DNA of 64,000 nt, taken from Siphonodentalium dalli (lineage: Eukaryota; Mollusca; Scaphopoda; Gadilida; Siphonodentaliidae). Shown in pieces: positions 13,601 through 22,385 of this stretch (positions are counted from its first letter, which is position 1; each line of letters begins with the position of its first letter). The notes under the pieces were generated by a model. It did not search any database and had not been told where the DNA came from. It worked only from the letters and a program-made list of their open reading frames with translations. The stretch lies in NCBI GenBank assembly GCA_032622095.1, contig CP136065.1:117903195-117967194 (forward strand), in the 5' to 3' direction. The position numbers were made by a program, and so were the translations under genes.

Positions 13601-14702
13601 GATACATATTTTGGTTATGAAAATACTATGTTCCAGTCATTATGTATATTGAGGTGTTATTACAACATCTTGTATCTTACATCCATTTTGAAATATGATT
13701 TTTGGCAGCAAATGATTTGAAAGTGTTTTTCTGCAATATTTCAGTAATGAGTGCTAGGAATAGACCAGAGTATTTTGCAGACAAGTTACATAAAGCAATG
13801 AAAGGTGCTGGTACCAATGATTCTGCTCTGATTCGAGTGATTGTTTCAAGATCTGAGGTAAGAAATATACACCATTCAATGTTAGTATATACACTACTAG
13901 ATTGGTATTGGTTTTTGATGACACCACTAAATGTGTACTCTTCGTTTAGTTGTTGTTTTCTGTGTTTTTTATTCTACAACTTTTGTAATTAGTAAGCCAA
14001 ATGCCTAATTGTGACCGTCCATAGATGACACAACTATGTATTTAAATCATGATTTAAATCTGATGAAAAACAGTTAATTATTGAGGCAGATAGTTGACGT
14101 AATTTACGTCATAGCTCCTGTCAACATCAACACAAAAATAGTTCTGGGTCATATTACAAGAGTATTCAAGTGTTCTCCGAATTTGTTTGTTTCTCTCAAT
14201 TTTTTTGTATCTTCACTATCTATTTGAAATTCTATGTGATTTTGAATCTGTTGCCCGATTTGAATGAAATGAAAACCCCTGATTCGCTGGGCCTTACATT
14301 TAAATTATATTTACAGCCAAATAATAAAATAATCTTTGGCTAATTCTATTGAACTATCTATCTAGTGACTGATCTGTCTTTTGAGTTTCTCTATTTTAGC
14401 GAAATATCTGAAATTTGAGAAACTAAAGAGGTGCATTTTCATTGTTTCGCACAAAATAATTTCTATGCGTTTTAGTAATCTAAAAACTTTCAACATGGAA
14501 GCCTAAACATGAATATTTCTTTCATTTTTGATGGGTATAATTCTAGTACTGTAATTTTAAATCAAAATTTTCATTTCAGATTGATCTGCAAGACATAAAG
14601 AATGTTTTTCTTTCAAAGTATCACAAGACTTTAGCAACAGCCATATCATCAGATACTAGTGGTGATTACAAGAAGTTATTGCTGGCTTTAACTGGACAAT
14701 AA
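1547..14702 (+). CDS. Annexin, partial: 7 exons, 5' end outside the window
   Basis: Annexins are cytosolic proteins that bind acidic phospholipid membranes in a calcium-dependent way through four ~70-residue repeats. Exons join(1547..1660, 2181..2271, 3013..3092, 4490..4702, 5178..5253, 13745..13857, 14580..14702) keep one open frame of 269 residues plus stop. The fragment covers the second half of repeat 1 (residues 1-35) and all of repeats 2-4. Type II calcium sites are readable: GLGT at 39-42 with D81 in DDTAG; VGTDE at 138-142 with E179 in EMSGD; GAGT at 212-215 with D254 in DTSGD. Exon lengths 114, 91 and 80 nt match, as I recall, the conserved vertebrate annexin exons. All introns are GT..AG. 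The 8.5 kb intron 5 is full of repeats. The N-terminal tail and first half of repeat 1 must lie upstream, as nothing in 1-1546 encodes them. An AATAAA at 15641-15646 is a possible poly(A) signal. The annexin subfamily cannot be assigned without the N-terminus. Confidence 0.93.
1661..2180. other. Annexin intron
   Basis: AT-rich intron between the repeat-1 and repeat-2 exons. I see no repeat structure or RNA gene in it. Confidence 0.8.
2181..2271 (+). CDS. Annexin exon: start of repeat 2
   Basis: This 91-nt exon starts with the calcium-binding loop GLGTKE and ends in phase 1 after NQCYQQ. It is preceded by a pyrimidine-rich ttttcag and followed by gtaagt. Length and phase equal the standard annexin exon for this position. 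Confidence 0.93.
2706..2957. mobile_element. TTAA-flanked MITE (CCCTTTYATG ends)
   Basis: TTAA at 2702-2705 and 2958-2961 flank inverted ends CCCTTTTATGAC and GACATGAAAGGG. Internally, two copies of a CTCTTAT..CTCCCA..GGGAGT hairpin are present. TTAA duplication with CCCTTT ends fits piggyBac- or Kolobok-type MITEs. A decayed relative of the right half is at about 61385-61460. Confidence 0.65.
3013..3092 (+). CDS. Annexin exon: end of repeat 2, donor duplicated by a transposon
   Basis: This 80-nt exon encodes [10 protein letters not shown] through LLLSCAQ, with acidic ligand D81 in DDTAG. The acceptor is tttgcag. The donor CAG|gtagt sits inside the 8-bp target duplication of the hAT element that begins at 3098, so the donor is repeated at 4115-4122. 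Confidence 0.92.
3098..4114. mobile_element. Non-autonomous hAT element in the annexin splice-donor region
   Basis: Terminal inverted repeats read TAGGGACCTGCGAAT at the left and the complement of TAGGGATCTGCGAAT at the right. The 8-bp target duplication CAGGTAGT is perfect at 3090-3097 and 4115-4122, the hallmark of hAT transposons. The subterminal regions carry repeated GATTCGAT motifs. The 1,017-bp interior has no transposase similarity that I recognise. Its ends resemble those of the element at 53601. Confidence 0.92.
4123..4489. other. Remainder of annexin intron 3
   Basis: Ordinary AT-rich intron sequence running to the acceptor at 4489. It includes a stretch similar to other dispersed repeats here (GAATGGAATGAAATTTGGTA). 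Confidence 0.6.
4490..4702 (+). CDS. Annexin exon: linker and start of repeat 3
   Basis: This 213-nt exon (71 codons, phase 0 at both ends) encodes [10 protein letters not shown] through FEEYVK. It includes the [13 protein letters not shown] helix and the VGTDE calcium loop. Flanks are acttgcag and gtattt. It probably corresponds to fused exons of vertebrate annexins. Confidence 0.93.
4703..5177. other. Annexin intron 4
   Basis: AT-rich, with no structure seen. Confidence 0.7.
5178..5253 (+). CDS. Annexin exon: end of repeat 3
   Basis: This 76-nt exon encodes [10 protein letters not shown] through GFEAI and ends in phase 1. EMSGD at its centre supplies the distal calcium ligand for the repeat-3 VGTDE loop. 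Flanks are atttaag and gtaata. Confidence 0.9.
5595..6150 (+). repeat. Imperfect tandem repeat, ~180-bp unit x3
   Basis: GGGAAACCTGGTGATAACT (or a close variant) starts a unit at about 5597, 5786 and 5963. Each is followed by GGCAT..ATAG and later TGAAACAT.TGATGTAATT. Copies are clearly diverged, so the array is old. It lies in annexin intron 5. Confidence 0.75.
6360..6860 (+). repeat. Dispersed repeat R2, three degenerate units
   Basis: Units of about 150 bp contain ATATTTGGTATGTGG and GATGATTTTTGA.GGAGTT. The same motif set appears in reverse complement at 50540-50700 and, more loosely, at 18380-18760. Confidence 0.6.
6848..7002. mobile_element. Hairpin MITE family M2, copy 1
   Basis: The core TAATTACACGGTTTAAAGAC ATTTGC pairs with GCAAATGTC.TTAATCTGTG TAATTA around a ~30-nt loop. 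The outer arms (AAGTAATAATCTC / ATTATTCCTTATAA) also pair imperfectly. A second copy with the same TAATTACAC core and right flank CCTTATAATTACAT lies at 24233-24358. The ends are approximate. Confidence 0.65.
7003..7569. other. Annexin intron 5, low-complexity AT-rich stretch
   Basis: Contains a short direct repeat (GATGAGGGAGGCAGGT, twice within 7118-7180) and T-runs. No other feature is seen. Confidence 0.6.
7570..7714. mobile_element. Palindromic hairpin element, 145 bp
   Basis: CACAGAAGTTGGAATCACTG at the left pairs with the right end. Arms of about 53 bp extend through TTATGCCAC and AGATTATCAGGGGAG with few mismatches. It resembles a MITE or folded inverted-repeat remnant. No TSD could be fixed. 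Confidence 0.75.
7715..8402. other. Unassigned block in annexin intron 5, higher GC
   Basis: The stretch 7900-8260 is richer in GC and CpG than its surroundings and probably derives from a mobile element, but no protein similarity or termini were recognised. An 18-bp direct repeat (TTTCTTGATATATTCA) sits at about 8277-8313. Confidence 0.4.
8403..9130 (+). repeat. Dispersed repeat family R3, copy 1
   Basis: The order of motifs GGCAGAG..CCACCCAC.CTACCTG, TAGTATGTTTTTA.ACCA, GGGAGATGTCAGG-like, GAGAGCTTGAAG and CAACATAAGAGGG is shared with 42119-42770 in the same orientation. G-runs at 8529-8545 and 8790-8800 interrupt it. No coding capacity was recognised. Confidence 0.75.
9131..10418. other. 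Unassigned part of annexin intron 5
   Basis: No host exon is seen. The 9770-10200 block is more GC-rich and open in two frames for about 95 codons, but the peptides match nothing I know. It may be a mobile-element fragment. Confidence 0.4.
10419..10687 (+). repeat. 122-bp tandem repeat, 2.2 copies
   Basis: Units start with GTGGAGCTATCGACTTGAAA at 10419, 10541 and 10663. The first two are about 98% identical. Each carries CGCGCATGCGCAGACC and a GGGTCGCC.AGCCCGTGCGAC hairpin-like part. High identity suggests a recent duplication or active homogenisation. Confidence 0.92.
10879..11117. mobile_element. GC-ended MITE family M3, copy 1 (6-bp TSD)
   Basis: Ends GAGGCCCCCACCCCC and its complement are flanked by ATTGAC at 10873-10878 and 11118-11123. 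The 239-bp interior is built from TATTCCGTATTCC / GGTATTCG motifs. The second copy, at 47352-47599, has its own 6-bp duplication, which confirms the boundaries. A 6-bp TSD would fit IS3EU or Dada among known superfamilies (tentative). Confidence 0.88.
11118..13214. other. Unassigned part of annexin intron 5
   Basis: The 12190-13200 portion is less AT-rich than typical intron here and contains open stretches up to 134 codons. It may be a decayed mobile element, but I recognise no domain, splice-bounded exon or terminal repeat. Confidence 0.35.
13216..13635. repeat. Pair of GTTCAGTGTCCAAGATA repeats, direct and inverted
   Basis: CCCAATAGTTCAGTGTCCAA occurs at about 13215 and 13565 in direct orientation. 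Between 13223 and 13306 the motif also occurs inverted, forming an 84-bp hairpin. The segment CTTATTAGGAGATACATATT at 13590 is the inverse of the one near 13270. This resembles a small foldback MITE and a broken second copy. Confidence 0.65.
13745..13857 (+). CDS. Annexin exon: start of repeat 4
   Basis: This 113-nt exon begins in phase 1 (completing Val) and encodes [10 protein letters not shown] through VIVSRSE, including [10 protein letters not shown]. The acceptor is aatatttcag and the donor gtaaga. It lies 8.5 kb downstream of the previous exon, and the frame and motif order prove they belong together. Confidence 0.93.
13858..14579. other. Annexin intron 6
   Basis: AT-rich intron; no structure seen. 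Confidence 0.75.
14580..14702 (+). CDS. Annexin last exon, with stop codon
   Basis: This 123-nt exon encodes [10 protein letters not shown] through LLLALTGQ and the TAA at 14700-14702. DTSGD is the last calcium ligand motif. The acceptor is catttcag. The protein ends at the usual place for annexins, a few residues after the LLLAL helix. Confidence 0.93.
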   Translation: MDLQDIKNVFLSKYHKTLATAISSDTSGDYKKLLLALTGQ

Positions 14703-15560
14703 GGGATGTGGCTTCAAATTGCTTTTTATGTGTACCCATAGTGTATGGTACACATAATGCCAAAGTCTGGATCAACCACCGTCGTTCATTTTTGTCTAGA
14801 TGCATGCTATCCAATGCGATAACTTGAGTAATTTTATTGGATCATACTCATATTTTGCTTCCAGGTTCATGACACACCCCTCACCTGTATAGTTTTGGTA
14901 TTGATCAGTTGATTGGTTTAAAAATTATTGACCTTGCCAATCCATCCCATGGAGATGTGCTACTATTCTTGTATTTAAGTTCATGCAATACTATATTTCA
15001 TGCACGATGGGTGTGCAAATTAAAAACTGAGCAAAAAATGGTACAACTCCTGAGTTACATACATTCCACAGACACTTGCTAACCACTCTGATAACTCATT
15101 TTTCACTCATTCATTCTCATGGATTCATATCCAGATTTATCAGGATGCATGTATAGATTTTGGTATCACTTGATCGGTTTTGAAATATTAACCCTTCAAT
15201 CATGAAAACAAGCTACCAAAAGCAATACTTTGGTTTATCTACTTGCGAGACTTAGTATTCATATTTCCCGTTATTGTTTTGACATCTACATGGTATTTGG
15301 TATTGTTTGGTTTGGGAAATATTAACCCTGTCCACCCATTTCATAGACAGATGCTTCCCATGTAAAAATCACACAATCATTGTCATAATTCCAATCGAGA
15401 TTAATTTTTCGCACAAGTGGATAGATTCTGGTTTTATGCCATGTAACGTCTCTTTCCAGTCAGTCAACTTCACTTATCGTGAAGTTATATATTCTGTTCT
15501 GATTTTGATTGTAGTCAGTATGGTTGAAGGTATTGGTTAAGTATCTACCAATCTCGGCCT
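14703..15560 (+). repeat. Annexin 3' flank / 3'UTR and degenerate repeat units
   Basis: Three loose units contain TTTTGGTAT..TTGATC.GTTT and AATATTAACCCT (about 14890, 15160 and 15300). This is the start of the annexin 3'UTR or flank. The UTR end cannot be fixed; candidate poly(A) signals are ATTAAA near 15017 and AATAAA at 15641. Confidence 0.45.
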
Positions 15561-16073
15561 CTCATTATTACCTCTGATCATATGGGAAAAACACCCACTA
15601 TTGTGATTTCCATATGTATATATTCAAAGCTTTGCTTAAAAATAAAATATTCTGCTGAGATATTAGTATATCACATGAAACCCCCCATTACATATTTCCT
15701 TATTCGTCACTAATGATGAATAGGCGCGTGCTACATATCACTTGGCAGCGTGCCATCAAAATGACCGCACCGCATCTTAATACTATTTCGAAAAGCCGCC
15801 CATAACACCAACTGCAGACAAATCAAAATGAGTTTTTGTTCATTAAAGTAAAATTATTGTCCAACTTCGTTGCACTTACAAAAATAGAAACAAAAACTTG
15901 GGTGACTATATTTTCTGTCTCCAGTCTCAGAGTGCGCAATTGTCGTATATGGTTTGAAGCATCTAAGCCAATGCAGTATGTATGAATTATTTAGCTTGGC
16001 ATAAAGCTCTATTTATTTTTCAAAGAACTGCAACTTGTTATTTTGGAATATAAGATATATGAAACTCATTTGG
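15561..16073. other. Intergenic, nothing recognised
   Basis: AT-rich sequence downstream of the annexin gene, with no supported feature apart from the AATAAA at 15641. Confidence 0.6.
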
Positions 16074-16120
16074 TAAATTTGATTCACAACTCTTTTGTGA
16101 CGCATTGTGAATCAAATTTA
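16074..16120. repeat. Perfect 16-bp-stem inverted repeat
   Basis: TAAATTTGATTCACAA pairs perfectly with TTGTGAATCAAATTTA across a 15-nt loop. It is immediately upstream of a retrotransposon fragment. Its function is unknown. Confidence 0.9.
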
Positions 16121-16175
16121 TCCTCTATATTCAAGATGAAATTCTAAAAACTATGTATGCGAAATACAAAACACC

Positions 16176-16520
16176 ATGGCCAGAGTGGTGTGTAAGATAC
16201 CATGTAAAGATCGCATTACACCGACATTGTTCATGTTAAATTGGCATCTCATTTCCAAGCGGATTAATTTTAAGATGCTCGCAATGACAAGCAAGTCATC
16301 AAAAACTGTGTACCTCAATGATAATATATGTCCATATGTACCACTCAGGTGTCTCGGATCAGAGGACTTAATGCTCTTAGCATACCAAAAGGTTGATAGT
16401 AGTTTCGGTGACATCTCGTTTTCCATAGCTGGACCGACTCTCTGGAATGTTCTACTGTTGATCATATGCAACTGTCCTGGATATGATGAATTCAAAGGTC
16501 TCCTATTATACTCACCAGAA
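16176..16520 (+). pseudogene. Non-LTR retrotransposon reverse transcriptase, 3' fragment
   Basis: The peptide ARVVCKIPCKDRITP, then NWHLISKRINFKML, PLRCLGSED and FGDISFSIAGPTLWN, follows the conserved C-terminal tail of CR1/L2-like reverse transcriptases (ARLV..DHITP..LHWLPV..RI.FK..LRS..FG.RAFS.A.P.LWN). The polymerase core (FADD box) is absent and the expected upstream NAAARLV is out of frame, so this is a dead 5'-truncated copy. An open frame on the opposite strand at 16151-16642 is a shadow. Confidence 0.75.
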
Positions 16521-17005
16521 TATATGCAACAAATGAATGAAATCATAAATTCAGCATTTTCCGATGCATACTCCATTTTGGCCACCGTGTTGAATTGGGA
16601 ATGTTCCCCATATATGTTGTTTTGCAACCAGTATGAGACCAAAACAGCTTTGTAACCAATCTCTTCCAGGTTTAACTACCTAATGACCATAAAGTAGTGT
16701 TTTGTATGGTGGGCTATTGTTTATAACACAAAGGGTCAGGCATATCATGTTAAGGCCACTGTTTTTTTATTAGTTGGTTAGCGGAATTTTTTCTGGAAAA
16801 GTTCGGTCGGTCGGTCGGGAAAAAAAAATGGAAAACACTCAAATATTCAAATATAAGGAAAATGGTCTGAAAATAACTTTGTATCATATCTATTATCTTA
16901 CAACTATTATTGGCATCTCAAAAACAAGGTTGAAAAATGTTTGTAATCACTTTTATTACTCTTTAAACATAACATAGCGAAACAAAAACACAAAACTAGA
17001 TGTTG

Positions 17006-17184
17006 ATTTTATTTGACATTTATATACAGTTTATACATTTTACATACAAAATGCATTTAATATAATATAGTGCCATGGAGGTGTAATATATATATGTGAA
17101 TTTATATTACATCTATGTGGCACTATATTATATCAAATGTGTATAATATGTAAAATATACTTGGCTATAAATGTCAAATAAAAT
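17006..17184. mobile_element. Palindromic MITE nested in the Harbinger-like element
   Basis: ATTTTATTTGACATTTATA at the left pairs with TATAAATGTCAAATAAAAT at the right. Pairing continues through TACATTTTACATA and ATAATATAGTGCCA to a small central loop. The structure is almost a complete hairpin of 179 bp. Confidence 0.8.
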
Positions 17185-17429
17185 AGTCAACTCAACAAGC
17201 GTGGGCATGATACAAACTTTTTGGAACTTACCATTTAAGGACAAACTATTCAAACAGTTTGTATGTGTTTAAAGTATAGAAGAGAGGTGATATGATTGAA
17301 GTCAACAAGATCATATGGGACTTATGTATAAACAATTTTTCACAGACCAAACAAAATTCTTCAATTGATCTACATACATTGGAACTAGAAGACATGCATT
17401 TAAATTTAAACAAGCGATTCACTCACATG

Positions 17430-17634
17430 AGAGTGTAACGTCGGGTTCCTCGATTTCGGTGACCCCCTCAGTAAATTGTTTGGTAAGACCACCAAAGTAG
17501 TCACGACGAATCAGTGCATCGTCCTCGACAAACGAGAACAGCTCTCGAACTGTTATTTTGGGATAAACACATTTCAGCTGTTTTCTTATGGTCTTGTTTT
17601 CCGAAATGACAACTGCACACAGATATACTTCGTC
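17430..17634 (-). other. Open reading stretch without ATG, unknown protein
   Basis: On the minus strand about 70 codons are open without a start codon, running from just after a T-run near 17642 to a TGA at about 17428-17430. It includes EVYLCAVVISENKTIRKQLK and ends with DVTLSCE. The composition looks protein-like (balanced, acidic C-terminus) rather than random AT-rich sequence. It could be the end of a mobile-element ORF or a captured exon. I do not recognise the family. Confidence 0.35.
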
Positions 17635-17911
17635 ATTTCGAAAAAAAACGAAAGTAGCCTAGCGTTGTTACTAGATTACCTAGTAGCGGAAGTGATGCAG
17701 AAAACACGGATGCGAAACGTCACCAAAATTAATCAGTTCCTACAAACGGTACACAAAGCAATCTTTATTCATTTTTTTAACAAAATAAAATTTTGGGTGC
17801 GGAAAAAAACGGGTCGGCGGCAATAAAAAAAGTTCGGAACACAATTTTATTTTTTTCTAAAAAACGACTCGGCAGATCCGCGAACCAACTAATAAAAAAA
17901 CAGTGACCTAA

Positions 17912-18189
17912 GGAGGGCAATCGCCCCCCCCCCCCACCCCCCACCAGCCTGAACTTCAATTTGCACAGATGGTTAACGTTCTCCTTCCTGCAATCGCGAT
18001 AAATTTGTTTCCGGCACTCTGTCAAACTCTGTTCTACAAACTATAGTTAATTATCTCCTCGACCCATGATGGAGAAGGTCAAGGTATGCCAGATGGAGAA
18101 TTCAATTAGGTTTTGATTCATTCATGACTCCTCGATACTTGACACAGTATACTACGGAAACAGACGATGCAGAGTCAATTAAGTCAGCT
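17912..18189. other. Intergenic, C-tract
   Basis: Contains a C-rich tract at about 17925-17942; otherwise nothing recognised. Confidence 0.6.
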
Positions 18190-18850
18190 TTCAATTTGTC
18201 GCGGGTTGTTCAATGATTAAAAGAACATAAACAAATTGATGCCCTGTAATGCATGGGGTATTATTGTCCCCCGAAATTTTTTTTTTTGGGGGACTATTGT
18301 AATCAGCCCCGTCCGGGTTTATAACTCCAGTAATGATCATCCGATTTGTTTGAAACTTGGTATGTAGGTGTCTCAACCAAGAACACAGATGCTCTGCAAT
18401 TCTGGGTTTGATCCGATGTTCTTTTATGGAGTTATTTCCCTTTTTTCAACTTTTTTTTTTTACAAAGAAAATTTCTCACTTTTTCGGTTTCCGGATGATA
18501 TCTCAAATTTGGATCCTTTAATTGCAAATACCGTTTTTATGTGAATCAGTCATATCAAGATACAGGTTGAGTTCGAATTTGAGTTTGATCTGATGATTTT
18601 TCCTATAGAGTTATGGACTTTTTTTTACTTAACTCAAGTTTGGACTGTTCAATTGAACATTCCGTTTTTTTGCGAGTCATTGATATCAAAATACAGGTCA
18701 AGTTCGAATTTGAGTTTCATCCAATAATTTTTCCCAGAGTTATGGGCCTTTCGACTTTGAAAAACATTTTTTACAATTTTCTGTATGAGGGTACCTTCAT
18801 GGTGTAATCAACTCCTCCTAGTTTGATCGTAGATATTTGAAACTTCAGAG
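18190..18850 (+). repeat. Dispersed repeat R2-like, degenerate units
   Basis: Three units of roughly 130-190 bp share CAAGTTCGAATTTGAGTTT, GATGATTTTT and GAGTTATGG. This is the same type of sequence as at 6360-6860 and about 50540-50700 (inverted). Several T/A homopolymers are present. Confidence 0.55.
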
Positions 18851-19539
18851 TATTGTTACCCACATATTGGAGATGTGCAACATGTAGATGACGGAAAAAA
18901 AATTTTTTTTCGACTTCGAACATTAGAACCTTTTTTTTTTATTTCTTTAACAAAGCGGCATCGACTTGCCACGTTGTCGGGGGACACTGTGGTCGGCCGA
19001 CCTTTAATGACTGTTTGCAGCTGTATGTGGTGCAGATAGTACAATTAAGGTGTGCAATAGATTTATATGCAAAACAATCTACATTATGTCCTTCTATTAC
19101 AACAGCTGATAGACTGCTATCGGCATTTAAATAGTATCCACATTTCTTCGTCAATATTAGCTCTTTGAGATACCTATGTAGGTTACATTTACCCAGATAA
19201 TAAAGAATGCTTAATGTCTATAATTATTAGCAAATTAACCTACATTAGGCCTCCTGGGACCTATTAAGGAAATAAAAATAATGCTCTGCTGGGGTCATAT
19301 AAGGCAGACCACCTGCAATTTTCAAATTTATAGCCCTGAGGGGTTGAGGTAAAACAGCTGGAGTAGTGGGAAAAAAAATATTTTAATCCTTAAATACAGT
19401 GAAATGTGTGTAGTGAGACTTTTATCTGTTGCATATAATGTGCATGACAGTCAAATGAAAACATTAAAACAAATTTAAACAATACATCCATGATCACAAT
19501 TCACACTCAGTAATCTCTTGTATGCGGTTCTGTGCCACA
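18851..19539. other. Intergenic, nothing recognised
   Basis: AT-rich; no termini, coding signal or RNA gene seen. Confidence 0.5.
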
Positions 19540-19960
19540 TACTTTTCGTGATATTTATACATCCTGTTCTTGGTGTGGTTTTGTTATCTACGCGGCTGAT
19601 TTAAGTTTGGTGATGATCGGATGAGAGATGTGGCCTGCATAGTGTGCCAAATGATTTAGTCATGCAAAGAATAAAATCCAAAATGGCTGCCGGCATGAAT
19701 CTGTTCCAAATTCAATAGCTACCATTTAGAGGTGATACTAAAACATGCCTGCAAATTTTCAAAACAATTCTTCAATAAATGTGGGCTGCATGGTGTACTG
19801 ATGAATTCAATTGTGTAAACCAAGATGCCTGGTGGCGACCATATTTTTTTCAATGAATCTTGGGGGTAAAAAGTAGACGACTCCTATCTAAAGCTCACCC
19901 TGAAGATCGATATGAAGTTTGGTGATGATCGGAAGAAGAATGTGGCCTGCAGGATGGCCA
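19540..19960 (+). repeat. Dispersed repeat family R1, forward copy
   Basis: GGTGATGATCGGATGAGAGA, then TTTAGTCATGCAAAGAATAA and CCAAAATGGCTGCCGGC, are repeated in about two units. They match 1-545 (inverted) and 51540, 54790 and 59538 (direct). Confidence 0.7.
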
Positions 19961-22168
19961 AACGAAATTGTTGACCAATGACGGACACCAACCCATGGCA
20001 ATCGCTCAAAGTCAACTAAACTGTGAAAAACTCTTGCGTTGACACGATAAAAGAAAAAATTTGCATATTTTCCAGTGTTCGAATAGAAATTCCATTGCAG
20101 TGCTGTTTTGTGCGATACTTTTCTCATAACACTATGAGTGAATATCTGGTCTGCTTGATGAGGTGGAGAACTATTTGAAATACCCTCTATTTCGTAACAA
20201 CAGAGAACTGGATGTGGCTCCAATCTGCATTCAAGTGATTACATAGTATGTATGACATTTATCAGTTGCTAGAAAATAAATTGTGTAAAACCATTCTTTG
20301 GTAATATTTGTGCCATTTAATAATTCAATTATTACAATAGATGCCTCAGATCTCAATTCGATTCTACTTTATTTTTTCATGATAGCTTTGCAGATATTTA
20401 TATAGCCAAAAATGGTCTCAGAAGCTAATAGCTAAGCAAAATTGTTGGATGAAGGAGATCCAATATCCATTTGAGCATTTAAATATTTTTTTAGTCATGG
20501 ATTGTTTCATGCTGTCATAAATAGAAGAACTCTGTTAACTGAACAAAGATGAAACAGATGTTGGTGGACCATCATAAATTATTTTTGTTTATAGTTGGTT
20601 ACCAGTAATTAATTGGGGTTCATTTATAATTTGTGGAACATATCCCTCAGGAAATGTTCAGATAATAACTGCTCGCCAATGAGTATTTAGTATAGCAAGG
20701 GTTAAACAGAAACTAAGTTCATTTAAATTTTATGGTAATCTGATGAGTGGAATACAGTGTACTCCTTGTTTGAATTCAGGGTTGGACTGCGTAGCTATGA
20801 CAAGACATAAATTATGTAAATGTAATAAGTTAACCATAACCAAGGCTCAAACAATGAGCTAGCTATCACAAAGAAATGAATATTAGTTGCAACAAATCAG
20901 TCACAAGATGAATATAATAACAAAGAGTTAATGAACATTACAATTGACACCTTCATGAAAATGAAAACATGATACAATGGACGGAGTGAGATCTAAAATG
21001 ATTAATTTTTATACAGTTTTTCATCAACAATATGGCCACATTTTTACCAGCAATTTTTGTCTCTTGAACCTGGGACTACAGCTTGAACTAATGAAGAGGA
21101 CACCTGCAGGCCTGTAGATTCCCTTAACTTGGGCACACCGGGATAGACCATACATGGACTTGTAGGATGATATTGTTTTTTACAATTTTATTTGGATAAT
21201 TTTGATGTAAACTTTTTTTTTCATGCCTCAGCTGTTAAATTTTGATGACCCATTAATCAGTCTATTTTGATCAAATTGGACAGGCTAAATCACTTTGTAT
21301 TATATAAGATAGAATACTGCTTCAATATCTAGAGATGACCATTTATGTTGGGAAGAATTTGCCCTGCCGCCCCATTTTTCAGAAAAAGTTGCATGTAAAT
21401 TTAGAAATTTATTTATATTGGCCTAAAATAATGATTTTGGTCCAATGAGCATATTTCTGAAATTCAAAATCAATAATGACCATAATTCTTGCAACAATAT
21501 TAAACTTTATGATAGTATCTAACAAATAGGCTCGCATACCAAAGAGTGTTTTGTTTAATAGTCACCACTGAAGTTTTATAGGAACCCACTTTAATAGCTG
21601 GATGGACACTGGTGATTTCCATAGTCTGCCGAAAAATCTCTGTAGGAAATTGTGATGTTTCAAGTAGTACTATATAAGAGTCCACAGTTTTTTGGAAAAA
21701 GATCTAGAAATAAGACAGAGGATAGATATGTGGATGTCCCAGTGGGACTATTAAAGGCACACGCTGTCCCAGTGGGACTATTAAAGGCACACGCAATGTT
21801 CATTACATGATTTGCATTATTAACTACATCACTAGTGTGGCGACGATCAAAATTCATCCACATGGTTTATACATGAGAGCTAACAGTAATCAAAATGTTC
21901 AAAAATAATAAACTGTAAAAAGGAGGCGTTATCAGGATATAGTAAAGAACCATTTCTACTCTCGCTTTCTCTCTCTTTGATATCATTCAAGAAAGTGATT
22001 ATAATTGAAATTCAAGCTGACTTTGTCAGTGAAACAAGCATTCTTATTGCCCAAGAGAATTAGCTGCTGATCGGAGGACAAATTTTGAATGGACCACCGT
22101 GTCCAAATACATCACTGTGCTGTCAGGAGTCGCGTAATAGAGTCAACCGGAACATTGTTTTCTACAGA
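19961..22168. other. Intergenic AT-rich DNA
   Basis: The only structure seen is a perfect 30-bp tandem duplication at 21735-21794 (TGTCCCAGTGGGACTATTAA core). CCCAGTGGGA within it is itself palindromic. Confidence 0.6.
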
Positions 22169-22385
22169 TACAGTAATGCCCAAAGTAAGTGACCACTTAA
22201 CCACATCAGAATTATGGGTAATTTTTCAGGATTTAGTCGGAAATATGGCTTGTTGCCATTAATCGGAAAGCTCTCGGCAAGAAATTTCAGATGAATGACA
22301 ACAAGCCATATTTCCGACTAAATCCTGAAATATTACCCATAATTCTGCTGTGGTTAAGTGGTCACTTACTTTGGGCATTACTGTA
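22169..22385. mobile_element. Hairpin MITE family M1, copy 2
   Basis: Same TACAGTAATGCCC ends as the copies at 1293 and 39185, but the sub-end differs (AAAGTAAGTGACCAC instead of TAAATAATC). This defines a subfamily. The arms pair over almost the whole 217 bp. Confidence 0.88.

Larger units (their letters stand above)
16754..17908. mobile_element. PIF/Harbinger-like DNA transposon, non-autonomous
   Basis: Inverted ends GGCCACTGTTTTTTTATTAG and GGTCACTGTTTTTTTATTAG (followed on both sides by TTGGTT.GCGGA) are flanked by TAA at 16751-16753 and 17909-17911. A 3-bp TWA duplication is typical of PIF/Harbinger. The 1,155-bp body carries a nested palindromic MITE (17006-17184) and an uncharacterised open stretch on the minus strand (17430-17634). 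No DDE transposase or Myb-like protein is visible. Confidence 0.75.

Noticed and set aside
16151-16642. 163-codon open frame on the minus strand
   Set aside because: It is antisense to the reverse-transcriptase fragment and resembles no protein.
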